16,345 nucleotides of DNA from Fervidobacterium sp. (lineage in GTDB: Bacteria > Thermotogota > Thermotogae > Thermotogales > Fervidobacteriaceae): contig DPXZ01000069.1 in NCBI GenBank assembly GCA_003526765.1, positions 1 through 16,345 of the forward strand, given 5' to 3'. The translations under genes were made by a program, and so were the position numbers. Below are positions 7,675-14,392 of the stretch, piece after piece. How positions within the stretch are numbered: position 1 is the first letter of the stretch; each line of letters begins with the position of its first letter. The notes beneath the pieces were generated by a model. The model saw only the letters and a program-made list of their open reading frames with translations. It did no database searches and had not been told where the DNA came from.

Positions 7675-7683
7675 ATTATACCA
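7675..7683 (-). promoter_or_regulatory. Extended -10 promoter for the SDR gene
   Basis: Reading the minus strand from 7683 gives TGGTATAAT, a perfect extended -10. No hexamer resembling TTGACA lies 16-18 bases upstream, as is usual when TGN is present. The predicted start is near 7668, about 54 bases before the ATG. It overlaps the oppositely oriented promoter at 7688-7696. Confidence 0.6.
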
Positions 7684-7687
7684 CTAG

Positions 7688-7696
7688 TGATATAAT
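7688..7696 (+). promoter_or_regulatory. Extended -10 promoter for the PEBP-like gene
   Basis: TGATATAAT is a perfect extended -10 with no clear -35. The predicted start is near 7703, giving a leader of about 57 bases. It is the mirror partner of the SDR promoter across the CACTAGTG core at 7682-7689, so RNA polymerase could probably occupy only one of the two at a time. Confidence 0.6.
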
Positions 7697-7759
7697 AAGA
7701 AGTAAGTAGATCAAAAATTTGAATGATTTTGTGTACATCAGTATTTTGGGGGTGATATC

Positions 7760-8359
7760 ATGTTCAAACCCAAGATGAAAAACCACTCTAAATACATGGT
7801 TGCATTAAGCATCGTAGCTTTAACGATACTCTCGATTTTCTTTTCAGCAGCAACTTCCTCAAGTACGACAAAGGAGGCGAGCAAGGTGGATAGTTTAAAC
7901 GTAACAAGTTCATTTAAAAACGGTGAGTTTATACCCAAGAAATACACCTGTGAGGGAGAAGACATTAGCCCTGAACTTGTTATCACAGACATCCCTGCAA
8001 ATGCCAAAACAGTGGCCATCATATGCGATGACCCGGATGCACCGGTTGGTACATTCGTACACTGGGTATTGTGGAATCTGCCAGTTAAAGGCACGAAAGC
8101 TGTTGTAGCTGAGAATTTGAAAAAGGTGGACAAATTGGCCGATGGTACACGGCAAGGATACAACGATTTTGGTAGAGTTGGATACAATGGTCCATGTCCT
8201 CCAAGAGGACATGGCGCGCACCATTATCATTTCAAAGTCTATGCCCTCGACACAACTTTGGATATCAAGGGGAATGTAAAAAAGGCTGATCTTGAAAAGG
8301 CAATGAAAGGTCACATATTGGCTCAGGGAGAGATTGTCGGATTGTACGAGAGAAAATGA
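7760..8359 (+). CDS. Membrane-anchored or secreted PEBP (YbhB/YbcL) family protein
   Basis: A 199-residue protein of the phosphatidylethanolamine-binding / Raf-kinase-inhibitor-like family. A basic N-terminus and a hydrophobic stretch at about 13-31 form a signal peptide or membrane anchor. No lipobox cysteine is present, and a signal peptidase I site near residues 30-32 is possible. The PEBP domain covers about 45-198, with DPDAP (91-95), His101 in FVHWVLWNLP, and GPCPPRGHGAHHYHF (144-158), which form the anion-binding pocket of the family. The role in bacteria is unclear: proposed functions include ligand binding and protease or kinase modulation. Many relatives lack a signal, so an extracytoplasmic location is notable. 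GGGGGTGA at 7748-7755 supports the ATG. The gene is transcribed divergently from the SDR gene and separated from thiI by 131 bases with its own promoter. Confidence 0.88.
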   Translation: MFKPKMKNHSKYMVALSIVALTILSIFFSAATSSSTTKEASKVDSLNVTSSFKNGEFIPKKYTCEGEDISPELVITDIPANAKTVAIICDDPDAPVGTFVHWVLWNLPVKGTKAVVAENLKKVDKLADGTRQGYNDFGRVGYNGPCPPRGHGAHHYHFKVYALDTTLDIKGNVKKADLEKAMKGHILAQGEIVGLYERK

Positions 8360-8401
8360 ATTTGTAGAGACCACATACAAAATGCATGCCCAGAGGATGT
8401 A

Positions 8402-8410
8402 TGATATAAT
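8402..8410 (+). promoter_or_regulatory. Extended -10 promoter for thiI
   Basis: TGATATAAT, identical to the element ahead of the PEBP-like gene, lies 43 bases after the PEBP stop. The -35 position (about 8382-8387) reads ATGCAT and is not a match. The predicted start is near 8417, about 74 bases before the thiI GTG. Confidence 0.55.
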
Positions 8411-8490
8411 TATTCGTACAAATTATACAGATTATAGAAAATGGCTGATTTTGAGCAATATAGAAAAACTAAGAATCGGAGGTATCTTTT

Positions 8491-9660
8491 GTGGAACGAG
8501 TCTTTGTAGTGAGGTATTCAGAGATAGGACTAAAGGGTAAGAACAGAGAGTTCTTTGAAAAGCGACTTATAGATAACATAATAACCATAGTTAAACCGGC
8601 GGCTGTAAACAAGAGATATGGCAGAATTATTGTAAGGATAGGTCGAAACGATCCAAATGTACTTGAAGAGCGACTGAGATATGTCTTGGGCATTCAGAAT
8701 TATAGTCTTGGCTATGCACTACCTCACGATTTGGAGCAGGTAAAGGATGTTGCACTAAAGCTCGCCCAAAATGAGGTGGCAAACGGTGCAAAATCCTTCA
8801 AAGTAGCGGCTCAACGTGGATTCAAAGAATTTCCAATCAACAGTATGGAATTGAACAGAGAGATTGGTGGATACATCTTTGAGAACGTAGCAAATCTAAA
8901 GGTAGATGTTCACAACCCTGATTTCGAAATCGGTATAGATGTCAGAGAAAAAGAGATCTTCGTTTTTTGTGGAAAGAAGGCCCTCTCAGGTGGTCTACCA
9001 GTTGGAGTTTCGGGTAGAGCGATGTTGTTGCTGAGTGGCGGTATAGACAGTCCAGTTGCCGGATGGTACGGTATGAAGCGTGGCCTTGAAATACAGACAC
9101 TTTCGTTTCTCAGCCCACCAATGACAACCGAAAAGTCCGTACAGAAGATTTTAGACCTCGGGAAGGTATTGTCAAGATATCTTCCCAACCCATTGAAAAT
9201 GTGGATTGTGCCATTAACGGATATACAGATGTACATAAAAGACAACGCACCGGATGAGTATTCTCTCATATTACAGAGAAGGTCTATGATGAGAATAGCG
9301 AATATGATAGCACGAAGGAATAAGGCAAAAGCACTCATTACTGGCGAGACGTTGGGACAAGTAGCAAGCCAGACTTTGACAAATATGACTACGATAGAAG
9401 ATGCAAGCACACTGATGGTCTTAAGACCGCTAGTCGGATTTGATAAGATAGAGACAACAAAAAAGGCAAAAGAATTGGGAACGTTTGATATCTCTATTCA
9501 ACCTTACATAGACAGTTGTACTGCGTTTGCGCCGAAGAGACCTGCGACGAAGTCAGACATAAACGAGGTTAGGGAGATAGAATCGAAGTTGGAAAAACTC
9601 CATGATTTGGAATATGAAGCATTCAAAAAACGTGAGCTGTATAAGATAACCAACGAATAA
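8491..9660 (+). CDS. thiI: tRNA 4-thiouridine synthetase ThiI, without rhodanese domain
   Basis: A 389-residue cytoplasmic enzyme that adenylates uridine 8 of tRNA and helps replace its oxygen with sulfur; in some bacteria it also serves thiazole synthesis. The N-terminal ferredoxin-like part and THUMP domain cover about 1-165. The PP-loop ATPase domain (about 172-389) starts with LLSGGIDSPVAGW (180-192), and GETLGQVASQT (285-295) is also typical. The protein ends where the E. coli enzyme would continue into its rhodanese domain. Cys343 (DSCTAFAPKRP) corresponds to the conserved catalytic-domain cysteine that pairs with the rhodanese cysteine in long forms, so here sulfur must come from another carrier. 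Short ThiI proteins are known from Thermotogales. The start is GTG with GGAGGT at 8478-8483; an upstream frame reaching into this region is not needed. Confidence 0.95.
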   Translation: MERVFVVRYSEIGLKGKNREFFEKRLIDNIITIVKPAAVNKRYGRIIVRIGRNDPNVLEERLRYVLGIQNYSLGYALPHDLEQVKDVALKLAQNEVANGAKSFKVAAQRGFKEFPINSMELNREIGGYIFENVANLKVDVHNPDFEIGIDVREKEIFVFCGKKALSGGLPVGVSGRAMLLLSGGIDSPVAGWYGMKRGLEIQTLSFLSPPMTTEKSVQKILDLGKVLSRYLPNPLKMWIVPLTDIQMYIKDNAPDEYSLILQRRSMMRIANMIARRNKAKALITGETLGQVASQTLTNMTTIEDASTLMVLRPLVGFDKIETTKKAKELGTFDISIQPYIDSCTAFAPKRPATKSDINEVREIESKLEKLHDLEYEAFKKRELYKITNE

Positions 9661-9703
9661 TGCCCACGACAAGGTGTATTAATTTACTTGTTTCGTTCAA
9701 AAA

Positions 9704-9725
9704 GCTAACATAATGCTAACATAAT
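9704..9725 (+). repeat. Tandem 11-base direct repeat ahead of the fba promoter
   Basis: GCTAACATAAT occurs twice head to tail (9704-9714, 9715-9725), directly before the extended -10 at 9727. Eleven bases is about one helical turn, so two copies on the same DNA face in the -35 region could bind an activator. Replication slippage is the simpler explanation. Confidence 0.7.
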
Positions 9726-9726
9726 A

Positions 9727-9735
9727 TGGTATAAT
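9727..9735 (+). promoter_or_regulatory. Extended -10 promoter of fba-ackA
   Basis: TGGTATAAT is a perfect extended -10, and the upstream region is occupied by the 11-base tandem repeat rather than a TTGACA-like hexamer. The start would fall near 9742, giving a leader of about 47 bases to the fba start codon. It probably drives both fba and ackA. Confidence 0.65.
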
Positions 9736-9788
9736 TAAAACGTGAGGGAAAATGTATCTCAACATCAAAAACATGGGAGGTTGAAAGT

Positions 9789-10724
9789 ATGTACGTAAAT
9801 ACAAAAGACATTCTTGAAAAGGCAAGTAAAGAGTATTATGCAGTTCCAGCATTCAACATCAACAACATGGAGTTTTTCCATGCTATTTTAGATGGTGCAG
9901 TTGAAAAGAAGGCACCAGTAATCATTGAAACAAGTGAAGGCGCAATAAAGTATGCAGGAAATGGTGATGTGCTTAAAGGCGCACAATATTTTGTTCAACT
10001 GGTGAGATTATTTGCCGATAGTGTCGATATACCAATCGCTTTACACCTTGACCATGGTAAGCATTTCGAGTATATAATAGCGGCGATAAAGGCAGGATAC
10101 TCTTCGGTGATGATCGACGCTTCCGAAGAACCGTTTGAGGAAAACTTGGAAAAGACAAAAGAGATAGTTAAAATTGCACATGCTGCAGGTATTTCTGTTG
10201 AAGCCGAGCTCGGTCAATTAGCAGGAATAGAAGACAATGTTTCTGCAGAAGAATCTGTCCTCGTCAATCCTGAACAAGCAAAGGCTTTTGTCGATGGTAC
10301 AGGCGTTGATTTCTTAGCCCCTGCAATTGGAACAAGCCACGGTGCATTCAAATTCAAAGGTGAGGCAAAACTCGATTTCGACCGTCTCAGAAGAGTTAAA
10401 GAACTCACTAAGATACCGCTAGTATTGCACGGTGCATCGAGTGTACTACCTGAATATGTAAAACTTGCCGAAGAATATGGTACAGACCTTGGTGGAGCAA
10501 AGGGTGTTCCAGAAGAGGAAATCAAACAATGTGTCACGCTTGGCATAAACAAGGTCAATACCGATACGGACCTGAGAATTGCATTTATTGCAGGTATGAG
10601 AAAGTTCCTCAAAGAAAATCCAAAAGAATTCGATCCAAGGCATTATCTTGGTGCTGGAAAGAAATTGGTAAAGGAAGTCGTTATGAACAGACTTGAGTTC
10701 CTTGGAGCTGCAGGAAAAGTATAA
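9789..10724 (+). CDS. fba: Class II (zinc) fructose-1,6-bisphosphate aldolase
   Basis: A 311-residue glycolytic and gluconeogenic enzyme splitting fructose 1,6-bisphosphate into dihydroxyacetone phosphate and glyceraldehyde 3-phosphate. The class II zinc site is complete: His86 and catalytic Asp88 with His89 in HLDHG, His184 in GTSHGAF, and His214 in LVLHGASS. NTDTDLR (257-263) is the substrate phosphate/ketose-binding loop, and VEAELGQLAG (137-146) is also diagnostic. Length fits the short aldolases of this class; related sugar-bisphosphate aldolases (tagatose type) share these motifs, but the linkage to ackA favours the glycolytic enzyme. GGGAGG at 9775-9780 supports the ATG. It precedes ackA by 74 bases on the same strand, an order I recall also from Thermotoga maritima (TM0273-TM0274). 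Confidence 0.95.
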   Translation: MYVNTKDILEKASKEYYAVPAFNINNMEFFHAILDGAVEKKAPVIIETSEGAIKYAGNGDVLKGAQYFVQLVRLFADSVDIPIALHLDHGKHFEYIIAAIKAGYSSVMIDASEEPFEENLEKTKEIVKIAHAAGISVEAELGQLAGIEDNVSAEESVLVNPEQAKAFVDGTGVDFLAPAIGTSHGAFKFKGEAKLDFDRLRRVKELTKIPLVLHGASSVLPEYVKLAEEYGTDLGGAKGVPEEEIKQCVTLGINKVNTDTDLRIAFIAGMRKFLKENPKEFDPRHYLGAGKKLVKEVVMNRLEFLGAAGKV

Positions 10725-10798
10725 TGAATAAATGATACTTCAAAAGCAGAGAGTTTTGAAAAATATAGAGAATCGATTGCAGGTAGGAGGGGGTTGAA

Positions 10799-12019
10799 GT
10801 GCGAGTTTTAATAGTCAACTGCGGTAGTTCATCGATAAAGTACCAATTTCTTGACATGGATACAGAACAAGTCTTGTGTAAAGGTTTGGCAGAGAGAATA
10901 GGGATACCCGGGAGCAAGATCGTCCATAAAAAAGGAGATCAAAAGGCCGTAGTTGAGAAGCCCATGAAGGATCACGAAGAGGCCTTGAAATATGTGCTCG
11001 AATTGGTTGTTGACGAGAAAGTTGGCGGAGTAAAAGACTTAAAAGAGATTGATGCAGTAGGTCACAGAGTTGTTCACGGCGGCGAGAAATTTTCTGGCTC
11101 AGTGCTCGTAGACGGTGAGGTAATGAGTGCTATCGAAGAATACTCCTACCTTGCTCCACTTCACAATCCACCGAATATAATGGGAATAAAGGCGACGATG
11201 AAACTTTTGCCAGGGGTTCCTAATGTTGCCGTCTTTGATACTGCATTTCATTCCAAGATGCCCGCAAAGGCATACCTTTACGCAATACCATACGAATACT
11301 ACAGAAAATACAAAATCAGAAGATATGGATTCCACGGTACAAGCCATAGATACGTATCAAGAAGAACCGCCGAAATATTGGGAATGGATTATAACAAATC
11401 AAAAATAATAACTGTCCATCTTGGTAATGGTTCATCGATTGCTGCTATCATGAATGGCCGTAGTATCGATACATCGATGGGTTTCACACCACTCGAAGGT
11501 CTCGTCATGGGAACTCGTTCTGGAGATTTAGACCCATCAATCGTGACATTCCTCATGGAAAGAGAAGGAATAACATCAGAAGAGATATACACGATTTTGA
11601 ACAAGAAGAGTGGAGTCCTTGGCCTAACAGATGGATTCAGCTCCGATATGCGTGACATAGAAGAAAGAGCATTAAATGGAGATCCCGTTTGTAGATTGGC
11701 ACTTGATATCTACGAATATAGGATTGCAAAATACATTGGTTCATACGTAGCTGCAATGAATGGTGTTGACGCAATAGCGTTTACGGCAGGTGTGGGTGAG
11801 AATTCACCAGTTACAAGAAAGGGAGTCTGTGAACATTATTTAGGTTACCTTGGAATATGCATAGATGATGAAAAGAACAACATCAAAGGTGAAGAAAGAG
11901 TGATCTCAACACCAGATTCAAAAGTAAAGGTATTAGTCGTACCGACAAACGAGGAACTCATGATTGCAAGAGATACGAAAGAGATCATCGAAAAGGGTAT
12001 AAAGCAATTGGAGTATTGA
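10799..12019 (+). CDS. ackA: Acetate kinase
   Basis: A 406-residue cytoplasmic enzyme interconverting acetyl phosphate plus ADP with acetate plus ATP, the main ATP-yielding step of acetate fermentation. Family motifs are present in order: VNCGSSSIKY (6-15), GHRVVHGG (88-95) with Arg90, FDTAFH (146-151) with the catalytic Asp148, GFHGTSHRYV (177-186) with His179, VHLGNGSS (206-213), GTRSGDLDP (238-246) with Arg240, TAGVGENSP (329-337) and Glu384 (VPTNEELMIA). Length is normal. The start is GTG at 10799, with AGGAGGGGG just upstream (10785-10793), and no promoter is evident in the 74-base gap, so it is most likely cotranscribed with fba. A strong hairpin follows about 100 bases after the stop. 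No phosphotransacetylase gene is in the window. Confidence 0.97.
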   Translation: MRVLIVNCGSSSIKYQFLDMDTEQVLCKGLAERIGIPGSKIVHKKGDQKAVVEKPMKDHEEALKYVLELVVDEKVGGVKDLKEIDAVGHRVVHGGEKFSGSVLVDGEVMSAIEEYSYLAPLHNPPNIMGIKATMKLLPGVPNVAVFDTAFHSKMPAKAYLYAIPYEYYRKYKIRRYGFHGTSHRYVSRRTAEILGMDYNKSKIITVHLGNGSSIAAIMNGRSIDTSMGFTPLEGLVMGTRSGDLDPSIVTFLMEREGITSEEIYTILNKKSGVLGLTDGFSSDMRDIEERALNGDPVCRLALDIYEYRIAKYIGSYVAAMNGVDAIAFTAGVGENSPVTRKGVCEHYLGYLGICIDDEKNNIKGEERVISTPDSKVKVLVVPTNEELMIARDTKEIIEKGIKQLEY

Positions 12020-12098
12020 TTTATTAGGCTTAGTACGTTGGAGGATAGAAGGTCCCAGCGATATTGTTTGTAGTCTTCGTAGCACATAAGTCGAACGA

Positions 12099-12104
12099 TA
12101 TAAT
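12099..12104 (+). promoter_or_regulatory. Isolated TATAAT between ackA and the hairpin, possible -10 for fliHI
   Basis: A perfect TATAAT without TGN; the hexamer 17 bases upstream is TTCGTA, a poor -35. If used, the transcript would begin near 12111 and run at once into the hairpin at 12121-12145, an attenuator-like layout. I found no convincing alternative promoter (including a flagellar sigma-28 one) between the hairpin and fliH; TAGAAT at 12188-12193 is the best remaining, weak candidate. Confidence 0.25.
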
Positions 12105-12120
12105 CAAATACAAAAATGAG

Positions 12121-12150
12121 ATGTTGGGCACCTTGTGCCCAACATTCTTT
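12121..12150 (+). terminator. Rho-independent terminator after fba-ackA
   Basis: A perfect 11-bp stem, ATGTTGGGCAC (12121-12131) with GTGCCCAACAT (12135-12145), closes on a CTT loop and is followed by TCTTT. The stem is strong for this AT-rich DNA, but the T-tract is short and interrupted. On the other strand the stem is followed by CTCATTTTTG, so it may work in both directions, although no gene on the minus strand ends here. Confidence 0.75.
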
Positions 12151-12234
12151 ATGAAAGTGAGATAACTGAATTCAGGAAAATATCATTTAGAATCTAACAT
12201 AGTCGTAGTTGCACCATAAGAAGGAGTGAGCAGT

Positions 12235-12945
12235 TTGTTAATAAGGAAAAGATACGTTTACTTAGACGCTCCGATGAAAATCGAGAACAAAGATGAAGAA
12301 CTGCAAAGTGAGGATGAAAAACAATCTGTGATTACAAAGGAAGAAATGTTGGAAATGGTTGCAAAGGCCAATGCGGAGGCGCAACAGATATTGTCTGAGG
12401 CAGAAGCGCAAGCGAGTGATATCATTCGTAAGGCACAAGAAGAATACAACATCATTGTTTCTCAGGCGAATCAAAAAGCAGAAGAATTAGTTGCACAAGT
12501 TGAGCAAGAGGCAATGAAGAATATAGATGACTTAAATAATCGACTCCAAAGGGTATTAGACACATTTGAAACCTCATTGGATAATTTACTCGACCTGCAC
12601 TCTGAAAAGATTACAGCTATTTCAAGAAATCTCGTCGAAAAGTTCTTAGAAACACAAATCGATGAAGATGTTACTAAAAGAAAATTGAAAAGAGTCCTTT
12701 CTCATTTGGTAAGTGCTACGAAGGTGAAAATTAGAGTAAATCCTGAAGATATGAAAACTTTAGATGAAGAAACTTTAAACAAGATAAAATCACAAGGCTT
12801 TGAAATCATTTCAGACCCGAGTGTTGAATACGGCGTTGTGGCGGAGACAGATATGGGCACGATCGACACGACACTAAAGTTCCAGCTCACGTTATTAGAT
12901 GAGATATTTGAAGAAGTATTCAACATAAATAACAAGAAAGAATAG
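12235..12945 (+). CDS. fliH: Flagellar export apparatus regulator FliH
   Basis: A 236-residue soluble protein directly before fliI. Residues about 33-125 form a long Ala/Glu/Gln-rich coiled coil with the stalk-like pattern of FliH and of the b/E subunits of rotary ATPases, followed by a globular C-terminal domain (about 130-230). FliH dimers hold the FliI ATPase, keep it inactive until docking, and connect it to the export gate. Sequence alone would also allow a V-type ATPase E subunit; the neighbouring fliI decides. The longest frame starts at GTG 12226, but that codon overlaps the ribosome site AAGGAG (12221-12226). The TTG at 12235, 8 bases after it, is the better start. No fliF or fliG lies upstream; ackA does. 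Confidence 0.82.
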   Translation: MLIRKRYVYLDAPMKIENKDEELQSEDEKQSVITKEEMLEMVAKANAEAQQILSEAEAQASDIIRKAQEEYNIIVSQANQKAEELVAQVEQEAMKNIDDLNNRLQRVLDTFETSLDNLLDLHSEKITAISRNLVEKFLETQIDEDVTKRKLKRVLSHLVSATKVKIRVNPEDMKTLDEETLNKIKSQGFEIISDPSVEYGVVAETDMGTIDTTLKFQLTLLDEIFEEVFNINNKKE

Positions 12946-12983
12946 ATGAACACCTGAAATGTCACGGAAGGATTGTGAGATGA

Positions 12984-14309
12984 ATGGAGAGATACGAACA
13001 GAACCTAAAGTTACTTGACAGTGTAGAAGAAAAGTTGAAAAAAATGAATCCATACGATTACATCGGAGAGGTGCAGAAGATCATTGGACTAACTATAGAA
13101 TCCAAGGGGCCTGATGCAGCACTTGGCGAACTTTGCAAGATCATAGTAGGCGAGAAGAAGTCTTTGGCGGAAGTTGTTGGATTTAAAGAAGAATTCTCCA
13201 TACTCATGCCATTGGAAGATGTTACAGGTCTGAAGAAAGGTTGCGAGGTCATCAAAACCGGAAGAACCGTGAGTATTCCCGTTGGAGAGGAGATAAAGGG
13301 AAGAGTCATAGATGCACTGGGGCGACCAATCGATGGGAAGAGACTTAGCTTGAAAGAGTACAGGCCTATAGTCAGTGAGGCACCAAATCCACTAATAAGA
13401 AATCGTATACTCGAACCACTTCCCATGGGAGTAAGGTCCATAGATGGATTTCTCACGATTGGAAAAGGGCAACGTATAGGAATATTTGCAGGAAGTGGTG
13501 TCGGAAAAAGTACGTTGCTTGGTATGATTGCAAGAAATACAACAGCTGACATAAATGTCATCGGATTGATTGGCGAGCGTGGTAGAGAAGTCAGAGAGTT
13601 CTTGGAAAAGGACCTTGGAGAAGCAGGATTAAGAAGGTCTGTGGTCGTTGTGTCAACATCTGACCAACCAGCTCTCTTACGAATCAAGGCATTGCTCACT
13701 GCAACTACTTTTGCCGAGTACTTCAGAGATCAGGGATACAACGTGATGCTCATGGTCGATTCTTTAACGCGATGGGCAATGGCACAAAGAGAAGTTGGGC
13801 TTGCAATCGGCGAGCCACCAACAACTAGAGGATATCCACCGAGTGTGTTTGCTCAATTACCTAAGATTTTAGAACGAGCGGGTAATTCAGATAAAGGCAG
13901 CATCACAGGTATCTACACTGTACTCGTTGAGGCTGACGACTTCAATGAACCTATATCAGATACCGTTAGAGGAATTGTCGATGGGCACATCATGCTGTCA
14001 AGAAGACTTGCGGAGAGTAACCACTTTCCTGCAATCGACGTGCTGATGAGCATCAGTAGGCTCATGACCGATATCGTTAAGCCAGAACACATGCAAGCTG
14101 CAAGGGCTCTTAGAGATATGATGGCAACATACAACGATGCGAAAGATCTCATAGATGTCGGTGCATACAAAAAGGGGACCAATCCGAAGATAGACAAATC
14201 TATTCAATTGATAGATGAGATAAATGCATTCTTGCGCCAAGGAATAAGAGAGAAGATGTCGTTCGATGATACCGTTGAATATCTATTATCTATATTCAAG
14301 AAAGTGTAG
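12984..14309 (+). CDS. fliI: Flagellum-specific export ATPase FliI
   Basis: A 441-residue ATPase related to the F1 beta subunit that powers or primes type III export of flagellar proteins. A small N-terminal domain (about 20-100) leads to the nucleotide-binding core: Walker A AGSGVGKST (169-177), catalytic Glu198 in GLIGERGRE, and Walker B VMLMVDS (254-260) ending in Asp259. SLTRWAMAQREVGLAIGEPPTT-type sequence at 260-281 and KGSITGIYTVL (304-314) are the export-ATPase signatures that separate it from AtpD. The C-terminal helical domain (about 365-441) is complete. The ATG at 12984 is the first possible start after an in-frame TGA, with AAGGA about 11 bases upstream. It follows fliH by 38 bases. 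The usual fliJ chaperone gene does not follow; a sirtuin gene does. Confidence 0.95.
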   Translation: MERYEQNLKLLDSVEEKLKKMNPYDYIGEVQKIIGLTIESKGPDAALGELCKIIVGEKKSLAEVVGFKEEFSILMPLEDVTGLKKGCEVIKTGRTVSIPVGEEIKGRVIDALGRPIDGKRLSLKEYRPIVSEAPNPLIRNRILEPLPMGVRSIDGFLTIGKGQRIGIFAGSGVGKSTLLGMIARNTTADINVIGLIGERGREVREFLEKDLGEAGLRRSVVVVSTSDQPALLRIKALLTATTFAEYFRDQGYNVMLMVDSLTRWAMAQREVGLAIGEPPTTRGYPPSVFAQLPKILERAGNSDKGSITGIYTVLVEADDFNEPISDTVRGIVDGHIMLSRRLAESNHFPAIDVLMSISRLMTDIVKPEHMQAARALRDMMATYNDAKDLIDVGAYKKGTNPKIDKSIQLIDEINAFLRQGIREKMSFDDTVEYLLSIFKKV

Positions 14310-14392
14310 AAATGCTACGCTGAACTCTATAGCAAGCGAATACTCTTCTTTCTTAAAGCTTATTTGAAATTCGGGGCTATCGGAGGGATAAT

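Noticed and set aside
7910..8380. Open minus-strand frame opposite the PEBP-like gene
   Set aside because: It is antisense to the conserved PEBP motifs, and no ribosome site is evident.
8334..8540. Plus-strand frame of 68 codons between the PEBP-like gene and thiI
   Set aside because: It overlaps both the end of the PEBP-like gene and the start of thiI, and contains the thiI promoter and ribosome site.
13058..13699. Open minus-strand frame of 213 codons opposite fliI
   Set aside because: The sense strand encodes the conserved Walker A region; the antisense translation is Ser/Pro-rich with no recognisable motif.
12235..14309. Alternative reading of fliH-fliI as V/A-type ATPase E and B/A subunits
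   Set aside because: The second protein carries the export-ATPase signatures and length of FliI, and no other ATPase subunit genes are adjacent.
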